From: Spongilla lacustris
Taxonomy: Eukaryota; Porifera; Demospongiae; Spongillida; Spongillidae
Assembly: GCA_949361645.1 (NCBI GenBank)
Contig: OX442428.1
Coordinates: 5,494,461 to 5,558,460 of the forward strand
Reading direction: 5' to 3'
DNA length: 64,000 nt
Shown here: piece after piece, positions 44,775 to 56,560 of the stretch
Numbering within the stretch: the stretch's first letter is position 1
Layout: every line of letters starts with the position of its first letter
Notes under the pieces: model-generated
The model's database searches: none
Seen by the model: the letters and a program-made list of their open reading frames with translations, nothing else
What the model was told of the DNA's origin: nothing
Made by a program: the position numbers and the translations under genes

Positions 44775-46430
44775 GCATTACTTGATGAATGTCATTCACA
44801 CTTTCCTGAGCTAATGCCATGGGCATCATGGTGCTACGGACAGCATCCAAGGCTTTTCACTCCATGGGAATCATATCCTCCGAAACAGGTGTCCAACAAG
44901 GGGACCCTCTGGGGCCTCTCTTCTTTTGCTTAGTTCTGCAGAAGCTGGTAGCCACTATAGCCACAGATGAAGAGTCGTCTCAACTGTTGTACCACAAATG
45001 GTACATGGATGATGGGGTTATAGCAGGTTCAGAGAAGGCTGTTGCCAGTGTGATCACCATTCTAAAAGAGCTAGGTCCTCATTTAGGTCTTTTCCTCAAT
45101 GACTCGAAATGCGAGGTTTATTCCAAGGGAAATATGAATTCCTTCCCACAAGGCATGAAACGGTCCAATACACCAATCCTGGAGGTCCTCGGGGCTCCCA
45201 TCGGAGATATCATTTTTTGTGCTAAATTTGTCGCAAATCAGCGTGCCAAGGCACGTGCTCTGCTTTCAAGGCTGCGACCCACAGGTTGCTTATCTGATGC
45301 TTCGCTTCTGTGGCAGCTTCTGTAAAATGGTACACATGGCCAGATCAACACCACCCTCCTTAGTTGCTGAAGCGCTAGGCATTTTTTACTTGGACATCCG
45401 CCGGTGTTTTACTGAGTGCACTAGCGTAGACGTCTCCAATGTTGCTTGGAAGCAGGCTCAGTTGAGCCCTAGCAGGGGAGGCCTGGGTCTACGCAGTCTC
45501 CTTCACCATTCAAGTGCATGTTTCATTGCTTCCATTGGCCATTCTGGTATTGCCATAGGAGAGAACCACCAGTCCATTGATGAGTTTAATGGCTTCATTG
45601 CAGACACTGAGGCTATTTGCTTACAGGATATTCTTGATGCTCCTCCCCGCCAATAGCACTTGTCATCTAAGATTGAAGACCATCAGCTCAAGGTTCTCTT
45701 TGACCATTCTTCATCACCGGCTAACCATGCTCAGCTCCTCTCAGTGTCCTCTCCCCATGCCTCAGCTTGGCTTTCGGTAATGCCAAATCCCCAGCAGAAC
45801 TTACACCTAGAGTCTCCTGAATTTCAGGTGGCATTAAAATGGTGGCTTGGAATGGACACCTCTCAAAACTCCAGCTGTTCATTCTGTCCTTCACACGCCC
45901 TTGACCCCATGAGTCACCACACTCTTACTTGTAAAGGTGGAGGCGACTCAATTATCAGGCACAATTCTTTGCGGGACACCTTTTGGGAATCGTGTAAGCT
46001 GGCCTGTATTGCAGGTCAAATCGAGGCAGGCAGTGGCCTAGACGTAGAGGGAAGCCGTACTCGCCCCGCAGATATCCTGGTACATAATTGGGAATTTGGC
46101 AAACCAGCAGCTTTGGACTTCACCATTACATCACCGCTAAACCCTTCCACTTTGAACGAAGCGAGTGTGATGGCTGGGTCCGCTGCGTCGGTTGCTGAAC
46201 TCCGCAAGCATGCAGCCAATGATGAAAAATGCAACCGCTTGGGCTGGGTTTGTATTCCCTTAACAGTGGAGACGTATGGTTGCTGGGGAGAAGAAGCGGG
46301 CAGGTGTCTTGACAGACTCGCCACACGAATAGCCACTCGAACTGGCTGTCCCAAGTCTTCAGCAGTGTCAGGGCTATATGGAAGATTGAGCATTACCCTG
46401 GTCAAGGCCAACGCTAGGGCTTTATTGTTA
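44775..46430 (+). pseudogene. RT plus endonuclease ORF, truncated and frameshifted
   Basis: The most complete member of this family here. In order: FPELMPWASWCYG near 44805; a frameshift near 44870; ETGVQQGDPLGPLFF near 44887; KWYMDDGVIAGSE (intact Y-x-D-D active site) near 45000; LGAPIGD near 45190; a frameshift near 45275; SFCKMVHMARSTPPSL near 45325; SRGGLGLRSLLHHSSA near 45470; an in-frame TAG at 45654-45656; LKWWLGMDTS; a zinc-knuckle-like FCPSHALDPMSHHTLTCKGG; RPADILVHNW and a LDFTITSPL block suggesting a restriction-like nuclease core; then LGWVCIPLTVETYG and SITLVKANARALL. The upstream RT part is missing (5' truncation). Confidence 0.85.
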
Positions 46431-46475
46431 GAGATAAAAAATAAAAATAAAAATAAAATAATTTTAAATCAATGT

Positions 46476-48171
46476 TACATGTGCACGTGAGCAAACGTTT
46501 CGTCATAAACGTCATGAATTATTAAAAAGGTATTGTAGCTGATATTTGTAACATCTTGCATCATCTTTTAAATACATATATGAATAAATTATGCGTGGTT
46601 GAAATTAATTTATTTGTCTTGATTTTGGGTGCTTAACGATAATTTCATGAAAAATACATATTATAATCAAATCGATTTTTAGAGTATAGTAAACATCTTT
46701 GAAATTCAATGTGGAATAAAAAACAGGATGACCGTGTATGTATAGGCCATTTCTGGATATGCGTAATACTATTAGCAAAGCAAAGAGCCAGGGTATGGCT
46801 ATATACACAGAGCAAAACTGCCAATTAACGCTTAAATAGTTCAGACAACAGAAATACTCGATTTTAGAGTAGACAATCTATGATATTACTCCTTCTTTTG
46901 GATCTGCATAATAAAATAAGTTTCAATTGGATATGAGATTAATAATATTGATTGAAACATAAAGGCCGGCATACACGGGGCTACTTCTGGGCGACTAGTC
47001 GCATGCAATTCAAATGGATATGGGTAAAAGTTCTGTAAACCAAAAGAATCAACGGAACTTTTATCCATAGTCATTTGAGTTGCATGCGACAAATGCGACA
47101 AGTCGCCCGGAAGCCCCCCCCCCCCCCCCCCCGTCAATACAAGCGGTTTTGCAAAGGCACAACCATGACTACCAAGATTAGACTTAAACCCTTAATATGC
47201 TCACTGAAGTTGATGACATCCAACACTTTGAGACAATTAAAGAGACAGGATAGGAACTACTGCCTATAACGTGTTTTTAACACTATTATTATTATTATTA
47301 TGAATTTGAGTATAAAATGCTCAATACTTTATTTAGATACACATAAAGGTGTAAGATTGAAAGTTTCTCAACATGCCTTACTTTATTTCGTAGCAACCTA
47401 TTTGCTTCTATTGCTCAGCTGCACGCATGGCATATCGAAGCATTACGTCATAACAGCCATGCATGCACTGCAAGCCCATCTGCTAAATTAAATACATCTA
47501 TGCATACGGACATTTAGTTGACAAACACGTGCTAAATTATGCACTACATTAAAGCATTACGTACATGTAGACTGAACGTTTTTGTCTTTTTTTTTATTAG
47601 CTTGGATACGAGGGTACGGTGCACCGTCAGTCCGTCATGTAACGCGAGTATATTTTAGTATCACTCCATGCAGATAACACGTAATTTATAAGGATAAAAA
47701 CCACTTATAGTTCTCATGTTTGGTTGTTTATTTTTTTCCTTACGTTGATGAAAACTTTACCTTTCCCTCCTCAGTTAGTACATATGCAAATAAAATTCAA
47801 CCAGTTGCGATCGCTCAAACGAGGCCACTTTATTTCATATAATATGCCTTTTTTTAAAATTAATTCTAGAATTCTAGACATGTAAAATACATTACTAAAC
47901 AATCGGTAATGTAGGGGTTTTGATTGAATAAAAAGTAGGGAAGCAGGGGATTATGGAAATTATGCAATTATGAATCTATATACTGACCGACGTCATAACT
48001 ATATAATAATTACAATATTTTATTGAACTTGCTAAATGTAGGTCTAAATGCATAATTTCCAAAATCCTTTGCTTCCTTGCTTTCAAGTTAGGAGCATACA
48101 AATCCTATACACCAACACAAATTTTTATATTCTCTATTTTAAGACTATACTACATGTATATCCTTGCGTAC
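46476..48171. other. Right part of the copy 2 intron
   Basis: 46476-47390 has no gene; it includes a foldback of about 140 bp (46977-47118) and a poly-C tract. From about 47390 on, it matches the receptor intron in copies 1 and 3 (GCACGCATGGCATAT, CGTGCTAAATTATGC, CATGTAAAATACATTACTAA), which marks the right edge of the 18-kb block of inserted DNA. Confidence 0.6.
46977..47118. mobile_element. Small foldback sequence (MITE-like)
   Basis: GGGGCTACTTCTGGGCGACT and the following GTCGCATGCAA, CAAATGGATATGGGTAAAAG pair with CTTTTATCCATAGTCATTTG, TTGCATGCGAC and AGTCGCCCGGAAGCCCC. The right arm has a 9-bp duplication (GCGACAAAT). The centre is near 47045. No target duplication is evident. Confidence 0.6.
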
Positions 48172-49980
48172 GAATCCACTGATGGTAAGCAGGCTTTGAT
48201 TTTGTACAACCGGATGGTGCAAAATGACGATTGACCTATCAAGGACCTTTTGCTTGTCGTCTGGGCTGCAACCATCCCTACCATTGAAGATGTCATCCTT
48301 CCACCACTCATCAGAATACCATCCATGTATGATCCAAGTGTATCGAGGATACGTTAGGTTCCTTAATGCAGCCTGCTTGTACAAAAGATTTAATTAAATT
48401 CTTTTTGATCATTAATGACGAACTACCTCACAAAGAACTTGATTGCCCCATTGTTCATACATGTTGAGGAAAAACACCCTATAATCTGCTGATGTTCGCT
48501 AATAAAGAAAATCCTATCACGTCATGTCAAATCGTAAATGCAGCTGAAACTTACAAACAAGTCGTAGTAACTACTAAAATTTGTTACTGAAGAAGGAAAT
48601 GTATTTTCATCAACAACAATGCCTGCTTGTTCAGTAATTATTACATTTCTGACACCTGCTGACATCTGCAGTGTACAGTAGACATAAGTATAAAATCACA
48701 TAACTACTATATACTATCAGTATCAGAAACAATTTCTACACCTGTATTAAAGTGATGTAACCAATTTCACCCCACCCAATCTATTATTTAATAGCTACTA
48801 TACATTTTTTTAAATGTAAGTAACCAATTAACATTGCTGGATCTACATGTACATGTAGACCAATGAAACAAGCTATAGATAGCCAAATGCAGAGCACTTG
48901 CTCAGTAATGGAATAATTCTTACTGTCTAATGAACTAATTAGCAATTACTACCATCTGAGATTTTAAGTGTTATTATTGTGACAAATCTTGAATAAATGG
49001 TGCGCTAATTTCAACTTGCTCATAAATTTATTCAACTGACATATTTTGTTCCGTATGCTTTCGTTATAATATAATCATGACTATGGGCACTTTTATAGAC
49101 AGGGTTTTGCATTAATTGAGTACTTGTCTAATGCGTATGTATACATTATTTTCAGTGCGTTGAATTTACCGTAGTGAAGAGGTTCTCATTCTGAGTTAAA
49201 AATAGTATTCTCTTCCAGTTATACTTTCTCAAAATAGAGACCATAGCAGGAGTGATGTCTTTAAAAGATGGATATGTGCGAAAGTAGTTCTTAAATTGAG
49301 CTCTGTTACTCAGTGCAGAGGATGCCGAAGCATATGATATCTGTGGAAGGATATAGTTACAGCGTATACTTTGCGCGTATGCTTGCAAATTAATTCAATT
49401 ATGCCCACCTGAGTTATATTCCACCTGTGGCTAATATCAGCCACAGGTTCAGTAGCAACGGAGCAACCACACCCAAAGAGAGCTATAATGTTAATGCTGT
49501 CCGAGGTGTACACCACCGATGAGAAAAACGTGTCGAGAGATTGAACATGGTCACACTACATGTACATGAATGAACGCAATTAAGATTAGTCCCGTCTGCC
49601 CCCTCTCCCCCCCCCCCCCCCCCCCCCCCAGCTGCCATGCATTTTTTTGTTTCTTTTTCCAATTGTACATGACTACAATACAAGGATGTGTATATTATTG
49701 TGAATCTGGCAGTCATCGTTGTGTATTGAAGCATTTTTCTCTGAACCTGCCCCGTATATAATAATGCAACTCACCCCTGAATCCATTACAGGTGTGGACA
49801 TAAGTTTGTATCCAGGTAGGATGGAAGTGTTATTGTTTATGTGTTCCATGGCCAAATCCACAGCTGGGATAGCTGCCGATGAGTTAAATCCCGATTTGCC
49901 AAAGGATGTTATGTGTCCAAAGTATATTGTCCTAGTCTTATTTGCCATTGTTTGATACATCAGCAGAAGCAACCATAAGC
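48172..49980 (-). pseudogene. GABA-B-like receptor, copy 2, N-terminal half
   Basis: Exons 49980-49775, 49555-49409, 49340-49170, 48665-48555, 48498-48427 and 48375-48172 have exactly the lengths of exons 1-6 in copies 1 and 3 and keep the frame. They encode the flytrap domain from IYFGHITSFGKSGFNSS to YTWIIHGWYSDEWWKDDIF. The last donor is GTACGC instead of GTAAGT, a weaker site. Exons 7-15 lie at 27020-29110, beyond 19 kb of intron. As the rest of the gene is frameshifted, I call it part of a pseudogene, though a secreted ligand-binding domain could still be made. Confidence 0.75.
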
Positions 49981-51840
49981 CTGTTATGTATATAAATTAT
50001 CTCATGGTAAAGCAAAAAACAACAATGAGAAGGAGAAATAATCAATGATCGACAATTGTGTCTAAAGAGGTCTTATTGTATATTTGCCTGTTCCAGTAGC
50101 GATCAATGTCAAATGCTAATAATCAGTGTATGCAAAAGATCATCATATATACAGTGTGTCACACAATGATTTACTGTCATAATCTTTCAAGCTGTAGCCA
50201 TGAGGGTGAAGGACATGGCTTCAAACTTCTTGGGTTTGTATTTTACTTTATAAAAAATAAACGATGGCATATGCATGTGCATTTAAAAAATAATAATTTA
50301 AGTTGCCGTTATCGGAGTTTGTTGTGTTGAAGTTTTACCTTTTTTTAAAAATTACCAATAATTCCATTCCCACTTCCCGAGATGAAAAAAAAGCATTATC
50401 TTTAATTGGCGTATCTCTATAACTTAATTACCAATATAATGCTTCTGCCTTTTTCAACATTTCTCAAAAAAGTATTTGGTACTCTAGAGTTGGAAGGACT
50501 CATTTAGGAGAATGTAAGTCACAGTCTAAAAGCGCCTCTGGCTTTGCCACATCGCCATATCCACCCCAAAGCACATACTGATATCACAACTCAACAGGTA
50601 CATATACATCATAGAGGATGTTGCAGCCCATCTCGACTTCACTTTCTGTACACAAAAAAAGGAGTTTTAGTGATCTCAATATCACATGGAGGAAATTGAG
50701 GATAATTGTCACATATCGGAACAGTGATGAATAAAAAAATGTACAAGTGAAATTAGTAGTAAAATATTCTACTCAGTACCATCAAGTGCATCGCAGAGTA
50801 AAAGTTAAAATTTTGTGTGTCTCAACTGATACACAATTTTACTTTGCATGCCGAGTTATATACATGTATTTTTTCCTACTAATATATTTTTGCTGCAAAC
50901 TGCAAATGACAAACCTGAGTTGGATGAACCTTAATAATGAATGAAATATGGGCCTGCTGTGAATACCAAGCTGAATTTTTTTTTTTCATTAGTGTCCAGA
51001 GAGTGTAATATAGAAACAGCACAATTGACAGCAGTGTCATCACACCTAACTCACACCAGTTAGCTATAAGTACAGATACAAAAAAGATTGCTCACTAAGA
51101 TCCTGGACTCTGCTTCACGTGCACATATACCTGTTGGCATTATTTGTACCTGAGCTGTGGTATGTAGATAAAAACTCCTGGTAATGTCTTAAAATCTCCC
51201 ACACTTTAAAAACATACAGTCAGTCCATCCCTACTTGATCTTGAAGTTCTGACTCCTAAATGGGTCATCTCTCTTTACAGCATTACACTCTCATAACTCC
51301 TTAATGCCATTCGGCTACATGTTACGTTTGATCAATTCAGGACCCTACTTTTGTAACAATCCTGGGTATCCCCCTGCCAGAACTTGTGAGTCAGTACCTT
51401 CTGCACGCAACGATTTTGTCTGCCACTTGAATGTACTTATGGCAATTGTAGTTTTTTGGTCAACCAATTTTCCAGGCTTGATCTCCATAACCAACCTCTA
51501 TTCTTCTCGTTCGCCTGGCACTTGAGAATAGGAAAACAAAACACGTGGAGCATCTCCTTCCTGTGGCGAAATGCATAGTTCTTTTGTCAGTAAGACAACA
51601 CGAAACTGCACAAATGTTGTTTGAAAGATTTTATGTTTTGTACAAGTCGTCCAACTCCTCTGAACTAGGTGAACTTCTAGCCCATTGTCTGGCACTAACT
51701 TCTGGGATAGCCCATATAGGATGCAAAACAGTTTTTGTATGATTGGGTTCACAAACAGGAAATGTAGGCTCACCAATGGTCACAAAATATGGATCTGCTG
51801 CCAGTTGTGAAGGCCACACCCAAGGATGGAACAGCATAGT
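49981..51840. repeat. Upstream flank of receptor unit 2
   Basis: Matches 6478-8000 and 62143-63960 throughout. A minus-strand frame of about 65 codons (51837-51631) is similar to one at 63949-63695 (shared AADPY, FPVC, TKTVLHxIWAIPE, RQW); this could be a coding remnant or just sequence shared by the duplication. No named product. Confidence 0.65.
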
Positions 51841-52668
51841 GGTCTTTACCTTTATTTCTTGTCACTTACAAGTATACATGTAGTACCTGGCTAGATTATC
51901 TAATTTCAAAATTGCAAGGGCTATTGTATACAAGGAAACCCCATAAATTGCTCGCTCAGGGGCCCCGCTTAACATATACAATTACGTGTGATTAAATAAA
52001 TTTCCATTTTCAGTCGTTCACTCAATTATGACTTTAAACGTTCGTCGCAACGGACGTGAGTGATGAAAACGCAAAAACGCGCCGTAATAAAAGAACCGTA
52101 CATCCAGAAGTTAATTTACTGGTATTAATCAGGGTCAGTCGCAAGGAGGACCGCACGCTCGCACGCGAATAAAATATTATCGAGAGTTACGGCAGTAACT
52201 CTTATATAGGATTTGTGCCGTATCATGAAATCATTAAAAAAACGCGTCCCGCGTATAACTCACGAACCGAGAAACGGATAGTGTAGCTCTTTATTGCTAT
52301 CGATCCACAATGGAAAGACAATCATTTTCATCGTCGTCGTCGTCTTTATGGGTGACTATAACTCGAGACAGGAAAGGAGCGCCAGTTACACCAAAAATCC
52401 TGACAATACATCGTCAGGTATATCAGATATATAAATAAAACATGTAACCAATATACAGCTGTTCTCGCGCGCCAAGATATCAGTACGTAATCGCTACGTA
52501 ATTGCCAATGATTTTATATGTAATATAGAGAGTTAAAACCGTTTCCATGACAATGCTTCAGAATTGTGGATTGTGTATGATTGGACATGGAACACGTACA
52601 GGTGTGAGTTTCGTTTGTGTTTTTACTTTTGCTCACCACTTTTAGCTAGCGAAGTTGTTTTTGTCAAA
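51841..52668. other. Unit 2 / unit 3 spacer, no gene recognised
   Basis: Moderately GC-rich DNA with many CpG (51990-52270) and no recognisable reading frame. It may be the 5' end of the element that carries the frame starting at 52669. Confidence 0.3.
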
Positions 52669-54137
52669 ATGCCTTTACGGCTACGAAAGAGGAAAGCTAA
52701 GCGACGAGAGGAATACCTCCTAAATCGAGACTGTGAGTTAGAGTCCTCCCGAGTTCGGTACGATGCTGATGCTGAACAAAGGCGGGCGTCTGCTCGTGAT
52801 ATGTACAGAGCAAATCTGGAGTCGAACCGAGCTTCTAAGAGGTGGCAACAGGAAAAGAATTCTGTTGCGGTGCGAGCTTCTAAGAAGCTACGTTATGAAC
52901 TGAATTGCAGTGGCGTAGGAACTGTAGCGGCCGTACGTAGCGGCCATGGCCGCTACACTTTTCTGTGGATCCTTTTTTTTTTTTTTTTTTCAATGATTGC
53001 CACTCATTTTACTATGCATACTGATACATGTGTATCAGTCTCGAGGGTCCGGGGTATATGTATATGCATTTAAGAGCATACGTTTTTGCGAACTAGCTTT
53101 GGTTGATATCAGTTGAAAAGTAGCTATATTGCGCGCTAGCAAATCGATTGAGTTGCTAGCGTTTTGCAGCTGTCATGCCCTCAAACTGCGGATGGTACCA
53201 GCCACTTGAGAAATACATCAATTTATACCAAGCGCAGGTAGCTCTGCCGTGTACAATGAATTCCCCATAACTAATTGTGATTTAAATTAAATTCCATTAA
53301 AGGCTTTGTACTGCTACAAGAACCCCCCATGCAGCGGCAATGTTTACTACTGCATGGCTTAGTGTGATAATGCAGTATAGATTTCATTACTGCTGCGTGG
53401 GGGCTACTATCTTCCTGTTGGCTTAGGAATACAGCCTTGATAAAGGAAGTTACTGAACGGCAAAATCACGATTGGTTATGAATACATTTTACTGCACATG
53501 TAAACAGCAGGGCTACGCTCGCGCTTGACAATAAGTGAATTGATGCAATTCTGTTGGAATTCTCTCCCAATTAATCTACGTCATGCAGCTCTCAAAATCG
53601 TTACCATCAACTATGCATGCTCTCGACACAAAACGGTGCCCTTCGAGCTATAAATATAGCTACGATGAGCAAATTCTGTTCTAGCTCAGCTACCGAAATT
53701 ACAGCATCAGAAAGCATCGAGCTTACCTGTCACCAATCCTCACTAACGACGATGTTTCTGCAGCTCAGTTTGATTGAAATAGTCGCAGAGAAGCTATCAT
53801 TTCTGTCAACCCATTGAAATATAGCCCTTTGATCACATAATTGCATTCTTTTCATAAAAGATTCAAGTCTACAGTGTATAGCAGTGGTCAAATTTCGTAT
53901 GGCTTTTGAACATAAAAGTTGCACATCAAATTGCAAAGCTTCTGGGGCTCCGCCCCAGACCCCATATCCGCGGGAGGGGGCCGGGCCCGGCACAGCCCCC
54001 TCCCGCACCCACCCCCTGTGCCCCTCCCATTTCTATTACGTAACCTAAGCCGCTACACTTTATAAGGCCTTCCTACGCCTCTGAATTCAGACGAGAAACG
54101 CGCGAGTTTCGAACTAATGGAACAGCTGCAAATGTAA
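52669..54137 (+). pseudogene. Basic Arg-rich repeat protein, split by a transposon
   Basis: The first 79 codons (52669-52906) begin MPLRLRKRKAKRREEYLLNR and contain repeated RYDADxEQRRASARDMYRAN-like units. The frame stops at an inserted TIR element and resumes at 54088 with SDEKRASFELMEQLQ and a stop. Through a single CTGAATT the frame joins exactly, to 95 codons. Such Arg/Tyr/Ala-rich repeats are common at the N-terminus of transposon-encoded proteins in sponges and cnidarians (for example next to Helitron or PIF1-type helicases), so this is probably the start of a mobile-element ORF, now dead. Confidence 0.65.
52907..54080. mobile_element. 1.17-kb TIR element inserted in an ORF
   Basis: CTGAATT lies on both sides (52900-52906, 54081-54087). 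The ends are GCAGTGGCGTAGGA and, inverted, TCCTACGCCT, followed by GTAGCGGC/GCCGCTACACTT inside. The 7-bp duplication and GGCGTAG termini fit hAT-like or related families, but the ends are only partly symmetrical. The interior holds a T run, a GC-rich CTCCGCCCCAGACCCC zone near 53950 and no transposase. Confidence 0.75.
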
Positions 54138-54279
54138 CATAACTGTAAACATTGTGTTGCTAGGCAATAAACGTGGGAATTACAACGGCTGGGTTTTATC
54201 GTACAATCGTATTCAGTTACTTCTACATTGTACTACATGTATACCTATATACTTGTAGTCACTTATTTTTAAAAATGAA

Positions 54280-54540
54280 TGAAACAAGATATAAAAAACA
54301 TTCTCTCTGAGAAAGTTAGTGGTATATAGGATTTGAAGGCAATGGTGGTGTAAAAAGAAAGGGAACAAGGGATTCACAATGATTATTCCTATATTTAGCA
54401 CTGTATAGAACGTCATTACAATTATGTTGCTAAGTATAGGAATAATCATTGTATCTCCACTGAATCCCCACCATTGCCTTCAAATCCTATATACCACTAA
54501 CTTTCTCAGTGAGAATGTTTTTTATATCTTGTTCATTTGA
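54280..54540. mobile_element. 260-bp foldback MITE
   Basis: AACAAGATATAAAAAACATT from about 54283 pairs with AATGTTTTTTATATCTTGTT ending at 54534. The arms run on through AGAAAGTTAGTGGTATATAG/CTATATACCACTAACTTTCT and GGCAATGGTGG/CCACCATTGCC. An inner inverted pair (AATGATTATTCCTATA/TATAGGAATAATCATT) lies around 54378-54450. Non-coding. Confidence 0.85.
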
Positions 54541-54559
54541 AAATGGACGCCAAACAAAG

Positions 54560-55010
54560 CCGAAAGCATGTTTTAGCGAACAGGTCAACTACGATACAGG
54601 TTGGTTGGGTGCTTCTAGTGTAGACACCTCTCTTCTATCTATAACAACTAAATGTGATGCCCATATAAGGCATTCTTGTTGGTAAAGTATCTAAAAACAT
54701 TTGCACCTCTAAACAGTACTTACATGTATTCTGGTTTAAAAGTGTAACGCGGAACTGAAACAACATGCAGGTAACGTGTTACGCGGAACTGAAAAAAAAA
54801 AAACGGACAACAATGCAGAACTGAGGCAATAGGGTGAGGCAACAACGGGAAAAAATTGGAACTGGAAATAATATTAAACTGGCGGGGGGGCTACATAATA
54901 ACATGTTTTGGTGTCATAGATCGTCTCTTGTACAGAGAAACAACTCTATCGTTCCTGACGACAAGTACAACATGGCCAGGAGCTGTCGATAAGAAAGAGA
55001 GTCTGGTCCT

Positions 55011-55041
<31 letters not shown>

Positions 55042-55128
55042 CATCCTCGAGCTACGGGCAGAGCCAGGGGATGCACTCACAGATTATAGCAGCTCTTCCT
55101 CACAGGCAGAGGAGAATGGTAGACATCA
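54560..55128. repeat. Junction between units 2 and 3
   Basis: 54575-54760 matches the far end of the upstream flank (7965-8135), and 54750-54920 matches 12590-12830. This is the duplication joint in its uninterrupted form; at 8136-12590 the same joint is filled with mobile elements. A C run of about 30 is at 55013-55042. Confidence 0.65.
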
Positions 55129-55849
55129 CAGCGGCTGCTGGCCAGAGCTGTCGTCGCCTATCTAGCTAGCACTGCTTGAAATTAGACTTCGAAACGTATA
55201 AATGCAGCGTACGTACTTTGCACAGCTGTACATCCGTAACAGATGTCATAATTATAAAAATTTTACGACCAGACCAAATCAGTCGCTACGTACTGGACTC
55301 CTCAGCTCTATGTTATACGTCCCGAATCCATGTGACGTGCATGTTTTCAAAACGCGTAAGTGTAGAAAAGTATAACTGATTCTAACCCGTTGCACGGATT
55401 AGCAGTTTAGCACTCGATCAGCATGGAATACAATTAAAGCGCCATAAAGAGATACATGATGTTGGAACAAGTGTACAAAATTTGAAAACGAGAATAATAA
55501 TAAAAAATTAAAAACTTGAACATTATCCTAAAATTCATTTCAAAAACAAGATCTAAAATTACTGCCTATACATGTACAGCTAACAAACAATAGTTACACG
55601 GAAATGGATGCCGTGTACAGCTACCGCTGCCATACATGCATGGAGAGACACACCCGGCTTTGCAGTTTTGTTTTGTTTGGCTTACCAGTATATACGTGTC
55701 CCATTTCAGCACAGTCTTGAAGGTACCTCAGTTCGTTAGACGTTGTTCTGAACTGTTATTGCATGTAATACACTAAATTTATTCATTAGCCCGCCAATTG
55801 TTTTTGTGTTACATCGTGTTTTTATACACGAACTTTGCACCACATGTTT
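55129..55849. repeat. Start of receptor unit 3 (flank)
   Basis: Matches 18600-20450 without the 19168-20352 element, and matches 1-400. It supplies the empty site (GTTCGTTAGACGTTG near 55737) for that element. Confidence 0.8.
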
Positions 55850-56560
55850 ACAATTCAGCAGCGTTCATTTCCTCCTTGCTTTGGTCTGCATGATTCATCT
55901 CACCATCTGTCACAAGCAGTAGAGATTTTTAACAGCTTGGTCTCACAGCAAGATGCAGTCAGTGTTGAGTCTCTCCTCTCTTTGCCAGTTTCACAGAAAT
56001 CATTTTCTAGTAAGTTTACTGACCATGACTCAACTGACTTACTGTTAAACACATCTTCTGTGGAAGAAAAGGCATGACTTTTGTCAGTTTCTTCCCCCCA
56101 TCTGGCAGTTAACTGCCAGTATGGTGAGGATTAGGGAGATCTGTCATCGGGCGCACATATAATTATATATAGGGTTAAGGTGGAGGCTGGAAACAACTGA
56201 AGTAGAGACCACAGCAAGACATGTACACTTCACAACTGGTAGATGTGTCCATCACCTTACCACTAAATCCTATTACTTTTCCCTTTGTTGGAATCTGGAG
56301 TGTCGGCCACAGCTGCTGCCCGAGGCCACTGAGTCTAGGAAGCACCAAGTTTGACCCCAAATGCTCAGAGCTAGGATGGGTATGTGTCCCTGTGGTTGTC
56401 GAAACCTATGGGGCTTGTGGAAAAGAACATCTCCTCAGTAGCCTCCAGACATGCCACCTCCATGCGCTGGCCAAAGTCCATGGTACTCAACTGATGATAT
56501 CTATGGAACCTTAACCTTATCTGTGCTTATGCTACAGCTGTCCTCTCTAGGATACACATG
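55850..56560 (+). pseudogene. Decayed RT/endonuclease fragment, unit 3 copy
   Basis: An 80-codon frame gives SHHLSQAVEIFNSLVSQQDA, then SVESLLSLPVSQKSFSSKF and DHDSTDLLLNTSSVEEKA. A second frame gives LVDVSITLPLNPITFPFVG, CSELGWVCVPVVVETYGACG. These follow the order of the copy at 45540-46430, with the zinc-knuckle and nuclease core deleted. This is the best preserved of the three unit-linked relics, and it shows the uninterrupted site of the TTAA element. Confidence 0.75.

Larger units (their letters stand above)
44383..46458 (+). mobile_element. Non-LTR retrotransposon insertion with 17-bp target duplication
   Basis: TAATTTTAAATCAATGT occurs at 44366-44382 and 46459-46475. The 3' end is an A-rich tail of AAAAT units (46437-46458), typical of target-primed insertion. 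Inside are two blocks: the end of one ORF (44399-44683) and a 5'-truncated RT/endonuclease ORF (44775-46430). Both lie between the same duplications, so they arrived in one event or by nested insertion. Confidence 0.85.
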
